Positions 1 through 5,304 of a stretch of 5,304 bases of DNA are shown in pieces. The stretch's first letter is position 1, and every line of letters starts with the position of its first letter. The notes under the pieces were generated by a model. It saw only the letters and a list, made by a program, of their open reading frames with translations. It was not told where the DNA came from and did not search any database. Origin of the DNA: Lachnospiraceae bacterium (GTDB lineage: Bacteria; Bacillota; Clostridia; Lachnospirales; Anaerotignaceae); contig JAQVIB010000151.1 in the NCBI GenBank assembly GCA_028695945.1, positions 1 to 5,304 of the forward strand, given 5' to 3'. The translations under genes and the position numbers were made by a program.

Positions 1-76
1 CCGGAACCATCATAATATTCATAATTCCGATACCGCCTACAACTAAAGATATTGCCGCAATAGCACCTAAAATCAA
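1..76 (-). pseudogene. In-frame continuation of the MacB/FtsX-like permease beyond a premature stop (partial, runs off the window)
   Basis: Directly after the TAA at 77-79 the same reading frame stays open to the window edge and encodes LILGAIAAISLVVGG followed by IGIMNIMMVP. This is the second transmembrane segment and the hallmark GGIGIMNIM block of MacB/FtsX permeases, which lies just after the extracytoplasmic domain. No frameshift is needed to join it to the upstream part, so one base substitution explains the break. The first codon after the stop is TTG, a possible but weak restart codon with no good ribosome binding site in front. The rest of the gene (membrane segments 3 and 4) would lie left of the window. 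I judge this to be the separated 3' part of one gene, not a new gene. Confidence 0.8.
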
Positions 77-910
77 TTATAAAATTTTCATCATTCCATC
101 AATTGAAGCCATTTCTTCTTGTGCCGTTTCGTATTGCACATTTTGTGGCTCAACATTTTTAATTTTAGAAATGTACTTTTGAAAACTAGTTCTAAACTGA
201 TTCATGTCAACACCATCTGCAGTTGATATATAAATAGACCAAAATTGTCCATCTGGCGAAGTAATAATTGTTTCTGGTACGTATGCCCTCTCTCTCTTAC
301 TACTTCCACCTATAAGTTTTCTCAATGCTGAGTCAGTGTTTTTATAAACACCTGTAACAGTAAGTTCCATTAATTCTTGGTCAACCTGTGCACGCAATAT
401 TTTTCCAACTGCATTTTCGTTTCCAAAAAGTTTTTTTGCTGTTTTATCCTCAATTATTATATATTGCCTTTTTTTAGTAATATCTTGGTTAGAAAACATT
501 CTACCATATACTATTTCCAACTTTTTATATACTTCTGGATTTTCCGAAAGCCCTTCAAGGCTAGCATCCAGTATGGTTCTGCTATTTTTTATCTTTGCTG
601 TTGTACTACTTCCAGAACCTATGTAAGCAATTTGGTCACCAAATGTCTCCTTAATTTTATCAATGTCTTCAAAGGTATACAATTCATTATCACCATAATA
701 ATCATTAGATGACATAATATATGAGGCCGCCAAGTTTGAACCAAAATTTTTATATTCATCTGCTATAAGGCTTCGCATTGTGTCACCAAGGGATACGATG
801 GAAATAACCGAACTTATGCCTATTATCATACCAAGCATGGTAAGAAAAGACCTCATTTTATTAATTCGTATGGCAGAAAGTGCCAACTTAATGTTTTCAA
901 AAATAAGCAT
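77..910 (-). CDS. MacB/FtsX-like ABC transporter permease, N-terminal part, ended by an in-frame stop
   Basis: This is the membrane subunit of a tripartite ABC exporter of the MacAB/YknXYZ class, which couples ATP hydrolysis in the partner ATPase to export of small molecules or peptides. The 277 visible residues hold a short cytoplasmic start, transmembrane segment 1 (about 21-42, in the typical context NKMRSFLTMLGMIIGISSV), and a MacB-type extracytoplasmic domain (about 45-265). Family members are about 400 residues with four membrane segments. Here a TAA at 77-79 ends translation before segment 2, yet the missing sequence continues in frame. The ATG overlaps the stop of the upstream ATPase gene (TAATG), and AAGGGTGG seven bases before it is a fair ribosome binding site. 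A product ending here would lack the mechanotransmission and C-terminal membrane core, so it is probably non-functional unless the stop is suppressed, bypassed or an error. Confidence 0.9.
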   Translation of the reverse strand: MLIFENIKLALSAIRINKMRSFLTMLGMIIGISSVISIVSLGDTMRSLIADEYKNFGSNLAASYIMSSNDYYGDNELYTFEDIDKIKETFGDQIAYIGSGSSTTAKIKNSRTILDASLEGLSENPEVYKKLEIVYGRMFSNQDITKKRQYIIIEDKTAKKLFGNENAVGKILRAQVDQELMELTVTGVYKNTDSALRKLIGGSSKRERAYVPETIITSPDGQFWSIYISTADGVDMNQFRTSFQKYISKIKNVEPQNVQYETAQEEMASIDGMMKIL

Positions 911-1599
911 TATTTGACCACCCTTCTGTCCTCAATTACACATCCGTCCTTAAATGTTATAACACGTTTTGTAAATTCCGCTATATCATCTTCATGGGTA
1001 ACTACAATCACGGTAACTCCTTCGTTATTGAGCTCCGTAAATAAATTCATAATCTCAACTGAAGATTTTGAATCAAGATTTCCTGTCGGTTCATCGGCCA
1101 AAAGTATTGCTGGCTTGTTTGCCAATGCCCTTGCAATAGCAATTCTCTGCTTCTGCCCTCCAGAAATTTCATTTGGCATATGCTCAAGTCTATCGCCTAA
1201 ATCAACCTTTTCCAATAATTCTTTTGCTCTCTGTCGCCTTTCTTTTGCATTCATTTTCCCATAAATCATGGGAAGTTCAACGTTTTTCATAGCAGATGTT
1301 CTTGGAATAAGATTAAAAGATTGAAATACAAAGCCAATTTTTTTGTTTCTTACATAAGAAAGCTGTCGCTCACTTTGGTCAGCAATATTTATTCCATCCA
1401 GCTCATAAATTCCAGATGAAGGTTTATCAAGACATCCAAGAATATTCATCAACGTAGATTTACCCGAACCCGATTTACCCATTATTGCTACATATTCTCC
1501 TTCTTCTATGCTAATGTTTATGTTTTTTAATGCATGAACCTGAACCTCGCCCGTGGCGTAAATTTTATTTAATTCAGATATTTTAATTATTTCACTCAT
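910..1599 (-). CDS. ABC transporter ATP-binding protein, MacB/LolD-type
   Basis: This is the cytoplasmic nucleotide-binding subunit that powers the adjacent permease. All motifs are intact in its 229 residues: Walker A GKSGSGKST (41-49), Q-loop glutamine in FVFQSFNL (Q93), signature ISGGQKQR (145-152), Walker B ILLADEP (165-171), D-loop GNLDSKSS (173-180) and switch histidine in VVTHED (H202). The length and the FQSFNLIP and DEPTGNLDS blocks are those of the macrolide/lipoprotein exporter (MacB, LolD, YknY) branch. The start ATG lies inside the end of the adaptor gene (8-base overlap, ATGAGTGA), and no strong ribosome binding site precedes it, so translation is probably coupled to the adaptor. 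It shares one base with the next gene. The enzyme looks fully functional although the downstream permease is interrupted. The substrate cannot be told from sequence. Confidence 0.95.
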   Translation of the reverse strand: MSEIIKISELNKIYATGEVQVHALKNINISIEEGEYVAIMGKSGSGKSTLMNILGCLDKPSSGIYELDGINIADQSERQLSYVRNKKIGFVFQSFNLIPRTSAMKNVELPMIYGKMNAKERRQRAKELLEKVDLGDRLEHMPNEISGGQKQRIAIARALANKPAILLADEPTGNLDSKSSVEIMNLFTELNNEGVTVIVVTHEDDIAEFTKRVITFKDGCVIEDRRVVK

Positions 1600-2968
1600 T
1601 AGCCATCACGCCCGTTCCTTCTGTTTCGGCCTCTTCTGGGTTAGCCACCATAACACTCATACCTTCTGTCATGGTGTCATCTGGATTAAGAACTATTTTA
1701 TCGCCTTCGTTAAGGCCTTCACTAATTACCTGTATCTCTAGAGCATCCTCAATACCAGGCACAACAGTTACTTTTTCAAGTAAATTTTCCGCATTAACTC
1801 TTAATACACAATATGTACCATCATTGTTATCCTTAAGCGCTTCTATAGGTATAACCTTAGCATTGTCTGCTTTAGCAACCTGTATTTTAGCATTGGCATT
1901 TATACCAGCAATAAGCTTATCATACCCAGTTTTAACATCAACTTGTATAGGAATAACACGCTCAGTACTTTGGTTTTTTGCCTCGCCTGTAGGTGAAATT
2001 CTAGAAACAACTCCTTCTGCCTCTTCACCCTTTAAAATATCAGCATTTATTTTAACAAGTTGACCAACAGCAACTTTGTCAATATCATACTCACTTACAT
2101 TTACCATCATTTTAAGGTTATCAATATTTTCAATTACAAACAAAGGCTTACTGGTATTATTATCCACCTCATCAGCAAAACGTCCAACCTTGCAGTTTAC
2201 CCTTGTTACCGTTCCGTCAATAGTACTTTTAATTTTACAATCTTCAAGGTCTTTCTTTTTTCTTTGTAAATCTTTTTTTGCAATTTCAATCTTCTTAACT
2301 CTTGCCGCACGGGAAGTAGATAATTCCGTACTGCTTATGTCAAGCAAGTCTGAATCTTTTGCAACTACTTTTCCATTTTCAACGTTAAACTTATCTACAT
2401 CGTTCTGTGCCTCATTCATTTTCATCATCGCAGAATCCAACTCATCTTTGCTAGCGGCCCCAGCTTTATTAAGAGCACTCATATTTTCATAATCTTTTTT
2501 TGCATCCTCAAGTTTTTCTAATGCAAATTCATAGTTTCGCTGATCTTCTTCAAGGCTGTTCTGCAATTTTGCTTTGGCCAAATCCAAGGATATCTTCTTA
2601 TCTGCATCCGTTTGAGAGTTTTCTATTTTCATAAGTTCAAGTTCATCATTAAGTTTTGAAATTTCATCGTTCAAAGTTGAAGTGTCCAAAACCGCCAAAA
2701 CCTGCCCTTTCTTAACCAAGTCTCCTTCTTTCACATCTATTGATAGTATTTTGGAATGCATTTTACTTACAACTTCAACACTCTCTGTACCTTCTAAAGG
2801 GGCCTTTAAAGATAGAAGTTCTTCAATTTCTTTCACCTCAACTGCCTTTGTGCTTACCATTACACCTGCGTTTGCCGATGCGTCTTTTGTCTTAAAACGG
2901 ACCCCAACACCAATAGCTATACCAACTACAATTACACCTATAATTACTTTCCTTTTTGTGACCTTCAT
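1592..2968 (-). CDS. Efflux transporter periplasmic adaptor subunit (HlyD/MacA/YknX family)
   Basis: This is the membrane fusion (adaptor) protein of the tripartite exporter, anchored in the cytoplasmic membrane and acting outside it with the permease. Of 458 residues, 8-24 form one hydrophobic anchor after a basic start (MKVTKRK). The first half of the lipoyl/barrel-sandwich domain is about 62-96 (KEGDLVKKGQVLAVLD). A long charged helical hairpin spans about 97-242, with its turn near 165-176. The second lipoyl half is about 243-268 (STIDGTVTRVNCKVG). A beta-barrel (about 280-365) and a membrane-proximal domain (about 370-442) follow, then an acidic, Glu/Thr-rich tail. No lipobox cysteine is seen. 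Start choice: the ATG follows GAGGTG (2974-2979) by five bases, and the basic-plus-hydrophobic N-terminus begins there. It is the first gene of the efflux operon and overlaps the ATPase gene by 8 bases. Confidence 0.93.
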   Translation of the reverse strand: MKVTKRKVIIGVIVVGIAIGVGVRFKTKDASANAGVMVSTKAVEVKEIEELLSLKAPLEGTESVEVVSKMHSKILSIDVKEGDLVKKGQVLAVLDTSTLNDEISKLNDELELMKIENSQTDADKKISLDLAKAKLQNSLEEDQRNYEFALEKLEDAKKDYENMSALNKAGAASKDELDSAMMKMNEAQNDVDKFNVENGKVVAKDSDLLDISSTELSTSRAARVKKIEIAKKDLQRKKKDLEDCKIKSTIDGTVTRVNCKVGRFADEVDNNTSKPLFVIENIDNLKMMVNVSEYDIDKVAVGQLVKINADILKGEEAEGVVSRISPTGEAKNQSTERVIPIQVDVKTGYDKLIAGINANAKIQVAKADNAKVIPIEALKDNNDGTYCVLRVNAENLLEKVTVVPGIEDALEIQVISEGLNEGDKIVLNPDDTMTEGMSVMVANPEEAETEGTGVMANE

Positions 2969-3016
2969 TTTTCCACCTCATCAATTAATAATAAATAATA
3001 AGCTTTACTTACATTT

Positions 3017-3022
3017 ATTATA
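3017..3022 (-). promoter_or_regulatory. Probable -10 box of the efflux operon promoter
   Basis: A perfect TATAAT lies about 50 bases before the adaptor start codon, predicting a short leader of about 40 bases. No good -35 hexamer is seen at 16-19 bases upstream; that stretch is a run of eight T residues (A-tract on the other strand) preceded by TAGTCAG. The promoter may therefore be weak or dependent on an activator. The rest of the gap to the rplL terminator (about 3023-3141) is AT-rich and shows no gene and no clear operator palindrome. Confidence 0.55.
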
Positions 3023-3141
3023 CATGCAAATTCTTAAAAAAAACTGACTACCTTCTTACCTAATTTTTAACATTTTATTCCAGTACGTTTTATATAACAC
3101 AAAAATATCCCTAAACTTGTACCTCCATGTAAAAGTGCAAC

Positions 3142-3174
3142 AAAAAACCCGCAAACACAATGGTTTACGGGTTT
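3142..3174 (-). terminator. Rho-independent terminator of the rplJL operon
   Basis: On the minus strand AAACCCGTAAAC pairs with GTTTGCGGGTTT (12 pairs including one G-U) around the loop CATTGT, and is followed directly by a run of T residues. It begins 17 bases after the rplL stop. The T run lies on the minus-strand side only, so it serves rplL and not a plus-strand gene. It separates the ribosomal protein block from the efflux operon. Confidence 0.93.
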
Positions 3175-3191
3175 AATAAATAAAATAAATC

Positions 3192-3563
3192 TTACTTCAA
3201 TGTTACGCTTGCGCCAACTTCTTCAAGCTTAGCTTTGATAGCATCAGCATCTTCTTTAGAAGCAGCTTCTTTAATGATTTTAGGAGCACCATCAACAGCT
3301 TCTTTAGCTTCTTTTAAGCCAAGACCTGTGATTTCTCTAACTACCTTGATAACTTTAATTTTTTCAGAACCAGCTGATGTTAATTCAACATCAAACTCTG
3401 TTTTTTCTTCTGCCGCTTCGCCGCCACCTGCTGCTACTACTGCAACGCCTGCTGCTGCTGAAACGCCGAATTCTTCCTCTGCTGCTTTAACTAAGTCGTT
3501 AAGTTCAATAACTGTAAGCTCTTTTACAGCTGCGATAATTTCTTCAATTGATAATTTTGCCAT
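3192..3563 (-). CDS. rplL: 50S ribosomal protein L7/L12
   Basis: This is the multi-copy stalk protein that recruits and activates translational GTPases (EF-Tu, EF-G, IF2). The 123 residues show the N-terminal dimerisation and L10-binding region (about 1-33, MAKLSIEEIIAAVKEL), a flexible Ala/Gly-rich hinge (about 34-53), and the C-terminal factor-binding domain (about 54-123). That domain carries the conserved VIKVVREITGLGLKEAK and VDGAPKIIKE blocks and ends in GASVTLK. The length is normal for the family. The ATG at 3563 is chosen because it follows GGAGG (3572-3576) by eight bases and gives the canonical MAKL start. A GTG three codons upstream overlaps that ribosome binding site and is rejected. 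The gene is 49 bases after rplJ, with no promoter apparent between them, and a strong terminator follows. Confidence 0.98.
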   Translation of the reverse strand: MAKLSIEEIIAAVKELTVIELNDLVKAAEEEFGVSAAAGVAVVAAGGGEAAEEKTEFDVELTSAGSEKIKVIKVVREITGLGLKEAKEAVDGAPKIIKEAASKEDADAIKAKLEEVGASVTLK

Positions 3564-3612
3564 TATAAGCACCTCCGAATAATTTTAATTTAAAATAGTA
3601 ACCAAACATATC

Positions 3613-4113
3613 TTATTCAGCAACTGCTGAACCATCTTTTTCTGCAATCTGTTTAATAACACGAGCAAATGAAGACATAGGTGATTTGAAGCTTCCAAGA
3701 AGTTTTGAAAGAAGAACTCCTTTTGAAGGAATACCAGCAACAGCTTTCATACCATTAGCATCATAAACAACCTTTTCAATAACGCCCGCCTTAAACTCAA
3801 GGTTTTTAAGGTCTTTTGCTGCTGTATTTAAAATACCAGCTGCTGTAGTAGCATCATCATAGCTAAATGCAAATGCACTAGGACCTTCAAGATAAGCTGA
3901 AAGACCTTCAAATTCAGTACCTTTAACAGCCAATGTAACCATTGTGTTCTTGTATACTTTGTAATCAACGCCGGCAGTTCTTAAACTCTTTCTAAGCTTT
4001 GTGTCCTCTTCCACTGTTAAGCCTCTGGCATCAACAACTACTACGGATGCAGCCTTTGAAAGTTTATCTTTAATTTCATCAACAATAACTTGTTTTTGTT
4101 CTATTTTTGCCAT
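3613..4113 (-). CDS. rplJ: 50S ribosomal protein L10
   Basis: This is the base of the ribosomal stalk. It binds the GTPase-associated centre of 23S rRNA next to L11 and carries L7/L12 dimers on its C-terminal helix. The 166 residues include the rRNA-binding globular domain with the typical GLTVEEDTKLRKSLR, YKVYKNTMV (about 51-59) and EGPSAFAFS (about 76-84) blocks. A C-terminal helix (about 137-160, SFKSPMSSFARVIKQIAEK) is where L12 docks. The length is normal. The ATG is preceded by AAGGAGG (4121-4127) with a seven-base spacing. In Bacillota the L10-L12 complex is known to bind the leader RNA of its own operon; the leader upstream here has that form, so feedback control is expected. Confidence 0.98.
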   Translation of the reverse strand: MAKIEQKQVIVDEIKDKLSKAASVVVVDARGLTVEEDTKLRKSLRTAGVDYKVYKNTMVTLAVKGTEFEGLSAYLEGPSAFAFSYDDATTAAGILNTAAKDLKNLEFKAGVIEKVVYDANGMKAVAGIPSKGVLLSKLLGSFKSPMSSFARVIKQIAEKDGSAVAE

Positions 4114-4129
4114 CCTTACACCTCCTTAT

Positions 4130-4258
4130 AGTATCTTATAAAAAAACCTCTTTGCCAAAAGACAAAGAGGTTAAAAGTCAAAACTTTAATAATCCTCGGT
4201 AGGCAAGCTATGCTTTTACGCTAAATGCACCTACTGTCTCAGGCAGTGTTAAACTAAC
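4130..4258 (-). ncRNA. Ribosomal protein L10 leader (cis-regulatory RNA, L10-L12 binding)
   Basis: The transcript from the promoter upstream has a leader of about 145 bases. It contains the L10-leader hallmarks CTGAGACAGTAGGTGC and, about 25 bases on, CCTACCGAGG. GTAGG (4230-4234) pairs with CCTAC (4199-4203), enclosing an irregular loop with AGCGTAAAAGCATAGC. This has the form of the irregular arm that binds L10 in known leaders. GAGG (4194-4197), directly after the stem, can pair with CCTC of the attenuator. The recognition rests on motif order and position upstream of rplJ; the exact 5' and 3' limits are approximate. Confidence 0.87.
4140..4172 (-). terminator. Intrinsic terminator (attenuator) in the rplJL leader
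   Basis: AACCTCTTTGTC pairs with GGCAAAGAGGTT (12 pairs, one G-U) around a TTTT loop and runs into seven T residues. It lies between the promoter and the rplJ ribosome binding site, so it would stop transcription before rplJ unless prevented. An overlapping upstream hairpin can use the same AACCTC arm (see findings). This is the arrangement of transcription attenuation by the L10-L12 complex known for Bacillus subtilis rplJL. Confidence 0.9.
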
Positions 4259-4264
4259 TTTATG

Positions 4265-4293
4265 ATAGTACCATACAATTAAAAAATTGTCAA
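4265..4293 (-). promoter_or_regulatory. Housekeeping-type promoter of rplJL
   Basis: A perfect -35 box TTGACA (4288-4293) is separated by exactly 17 bases from TACTAT (4265-4270), which carries an extended -10 TGG. Upstream of the -35 the sequence is A/T-rich (about 4294-4307), like an UP element. The predicted transcript start is near 4258-4260. It lies 35-60 bases after the rplA stop, and no terminator is seen between rplA and this promoter, so transcripts from rplKA can also enter the leader. Confidence 0.87.
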
Positions 4294-4327
4294 CTATATT
4301 TTAAATTCACCACTGCAAGTCAAAGAA

Positions 4328-5023
4328 TTACTCAGCAATTTTAGCTGTGTTAAGCTTAATACCAGGGCCCATTGTTGTAGCAACAACTACGCTCTTAAGG
4401 TACTGACCTTTAGCAGCTGTTGGTTTTGCTTTTATAATTGCACTCATAAGAGTTTGGAAGTTTTCTGATAATTTATCTGAACCAAAAGATACTTTACCAA
4501 TTGGAACATGGATAATGCTTGTTTTGTCAAGACGGTATTCAATTTTACCTGCCTTAATATCGTTAACAGCCTTAGTAACATCCATAGTTACTGTACCAGC
4601 CTTAGGGTTAGGCATTAAGCCTTTAGGGCCAAGTACACGGCCAAGACGACCAACAACGCCCATCATGTCAGGTGTTGCAACAACAACGTCAAAACCAAAC
4701 CAGTTGTCGTTCTGAATTTTAGGAATTAAATCCTCTGCTCCAACAAAATCTGCACCAGCTGCTAAAGCTTCTTCAGCCTTATCACCCTTAGCAAAAACTA
4801 AAACACGAACTGTTTTACCTGTACCGTGTGGAAGTACAACGGCACCACGAACCTGCTGATCAGCATGTCTGCTGTCAACGCCCAAACGGATATGTGCTTC
4901 AACAGTTTCATCAAATTTAGCAACTGTTGTCTGCTGAACTAAATCTATAGCTTCTTTAGAATCATAAAGAACTGAAGAATCTACAAGTTTAACTTTTTCT
5001 AAATATTTCTTTCCTCTTTTCAC
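4328..5023 (-). CDS. rplA: 50S ribosomal protein L1
   Basis: This protein forms the mobile L1 stalk near the ribosomal E site, helps release deacylated tRNA, and in many bacteria represses its own mRNA. The 231 residues contain the family blocks MKRGKKYLE at the start, ADQQVRGAVVLPHGTGK (54-70), GRVLGPKGLMPNPKAGTV (128-145), KIEYRLDK (160-167) and KGQYLKSVVV followed by TMGPGIKL (205-224). The length is normal. The start is a GTG at 5021-5023: it is preceded by AAGGAGG (5032-5038) with eight bases between and gives the canonical L1 N-terminus. An upstream ATG at 5072-5074 would add 17 residues, including the ribosome binding site and the hairpin before it, and is rejected. It follows rplK by 82 bases. 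Confidence 0.97.
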   Translation of the reverse strand: MKRGKKYLEKVKLVDSSVLYDSKEAIDLVQQTTVAKFDETVEAHIRLGVDSRHADQQVRGAVVLPHGTGKTVRVLVFAKGDKAEEALAAGADFVGAEDLIPKIQNDNWFGFDVVVATPDMMGVVGRLGRVLGPKGLMPNPKAGTVTMDVTKAVNDIKAGKIEYRLDKTSIIHVPIGKVSFGSDKLSENFQTLMSAIIKAKPTAAKGQYLKSVVVATTMGPGIKLNTAKIAE

Positions 5024-5031
5024 TTTCGTGA

Positions 5032-5038
5032 CCTCCTT
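5032..5038 (-). promoter_or_regulatory. Ribosome binding site that fixes the GTG start of rplA
   Basis: AAGGAGG lies eight bases before a GTG codon that begins the canonical L1 sequence. No ATG is available at this place, so the site decides the start. A hairpin ends only three bases upstream, suitable for controlling ribosome access. Confidence 0.9.
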
Positions 5039-5041
5039 ATG

Positions 5042-5073
5042 TGGTAATATCGGGAGAATTGTCCCTCCCACCA
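5042..5073 (-). promoter_or_regulatory. Hairpin before rplA, candidate L1-binding autoregulatory site
   Basis: On the minus strand TGGT pairs with ACCA and GGGAG with CTCCC around the loop GGACAATT. An unpaired GATATT on the 3' side makes an asymmetric internal loop. The strands GGTGGGAGG and ATTACCAC resemble the two sides of the L1-stalk base in 23S rRNA (from memory, E. coli has GGTGGGAGGC and AAATACCACC there). L1 is known to regulate its mRNA by binding such rRNA mimics. Position just before the rplA ribosome binding site fits, but binding is inferred. Confidence 0.6.
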
Positions 5074-5076
5074 ATA

Positions 5077-5104
5077 TGACAGACTAAATTTTGAAAATCT
5101 GTCA
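5077..5104. repeat. Inverted repeat just after the rplK stop
   Basis: Seven-base arms TGACAGA and TCTGTCA are separated by 14 A/T-rich bases. It starts one base after the rplK stop codon and ends three bases before the candidate L1 hairpin. No T run follows on the minus strand, so it is not a standard terminator. It could be an RNA stem for processing or stability, or part of a larger leader structure. Confidence 0.5.
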
Positions 5105-5105
5105 A

Positions 5106-5304
5106 TTAATCTTCAACAACGATACCCATACTTCTTGCTGTTCCGCAAATCATACTGAAAGCAGTATCGATTGTTGCAGCGTTAAGATCAGGCATTTTAA
5201 GCTCAGCTATTTTCATAACTTCTGCTTTAGAAATCTTAGCAACTTTAGTTTTGTTAGGAACACTTGAGCCAGATTCAATCTTACAAGCTTTCTTAAGTAA
5301 AACT
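5106..5304 (-). CDS. rplK: 50S ribosomal protein L11 (C-terminal part, 5' end outside the window)
   Basis: L11 binds the GTPase-associated centre of 23S rRNA beside L10 and is needed for stringent-response sensing. The last 65 codons are visible and encode its C-terminal rRNA-binding domain. They include the near-invariant KIAELKMPDLNAATIDTA and GTARSMGIVVED ending, with an SGSSVPNKTKVAKIS stretch before them. The frame is open to the window edge, so the N-terminal half (usual total about 140 residues) lies beyond. Two cysteines occur in the visible part. It is the gene upstream of rplA in the usual rplKA order, with 82 bases between. Confidence 0.97.
   Translation of the reverse strand, partial: VLLKKACKIESGSSVPNKTKVAKISKAEVMKIAELKMPDLNAATIDTAFSMICGTARSMGIVVED

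Noticed and set aside
77..79. Reassigned genetic code or programmed stop read-through
   Set aside because: TAA ends several normal genes in this window, and no known read-through context follows the stop.
377..712. Plus-strand open frame of 111 codons opposite the permease
   Set aside because: It is the antisense of a well-supported permease, with low-complexity Phe/Ile/Cys-rich sequence and no recognisable domain.
2060..2492. Overlapping plus-strand open frames opposite the adaptor gene
   Set aside because: They are shadows of the adaptor coding sequence; the products look like random Ser/Phe/Leu-rich translations and match no family.
3105..3129. GGAGGT with a short ATG frame after the rplL terminator
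   Set aside because: The frame stops after five codons and no family or leader-peptide pattern (such as repeated rare codons) is seen.
3235..3582. Plus-strand open frame opposite rplL
   Set aside because: It arises from the Ala/Glu-rich codon pattern of rplL read backwards, giving a Ser/Ala-rich product.
5024..5074. Longer rplA start at an upstream ATG
   Set aside because: It would translate through the hairpin and the AAGGAGG site and add 17 residues absent from L1; the GTG at 5021-5023 gives the canonical N-terminus.
5077..5105. TTGACA at 5100-5105 as a promoter for rplA
   Set aside because: No -10 box is found 16-18 bases downstream; the hexamer is explained by the inverted-repeat arm.

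Overview
The window is AT-rich, and every gene supported here lies on the minus strand, so transcription runs from the right edge to the left. Strong AGGAGG-type ribosome binding sites, low GC, an L10 leader ending in an intrinsic attenuator, and ribosomal proteins of Bacillota type suggest a low-GC Gram-positive bacterium, probably one of the Clostridia. This is inferred from sequence style, not from a database match.

The right half (about 3142-5304) is a ribosomal stalk gene block in transcription order: the end of rplK (L11), rplA (L1), then rplJ (L10) and rplL (L7/L12). Between rplK and rplA is a hairpin placed directly before the rplA ribosome binding site. It resembles the L1-stalk rRNA and is a candidate L1 autoregulatory site. 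Between rplA and rplJ are a near-consensus promoter (TTGACA, 17 bases, TACTAT with an extended -10), an L10-leader-type RNA and a strong attenuator hairpin with a competing hairpin. rplJL therefore appears to have its own promoter and L10/L12 feedback, while still able to receive read-through from rplKA. rplL is closed by a strong intrinsic terminator at 3142-3174. rpoB, the usual next gene, is absent from the window.

The left half (1-3022) is a three-gene tripartite efflux operon of the MacAB/YknXYZ type, behind a recognisable TATAAT box: a membrane-anchored adaptor, an ABC ATPase and an FtsX-like permease. The genes overlap by 8 bases and by 1 base, so translation is probably coupled. The permease frame is broken by a single in-frame TAA at 77-79, exactly before its second membrane segment. 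The conserved sequence continues in the same frame beyond the stop to the window edge. Either the gene is a recent nonsense pseudogene, or the base is a sequencing error, or the protein is made in two pieces.

I found no RNA genes other than the leader structures, and no mobile elements, CRISPR arrays or plus-strand genes. The main candidates for a second look are the nonsense-interrupted permease, the L1-type hairpin, the L10 attenuator and the replacement of rpoB by an efflux operon.
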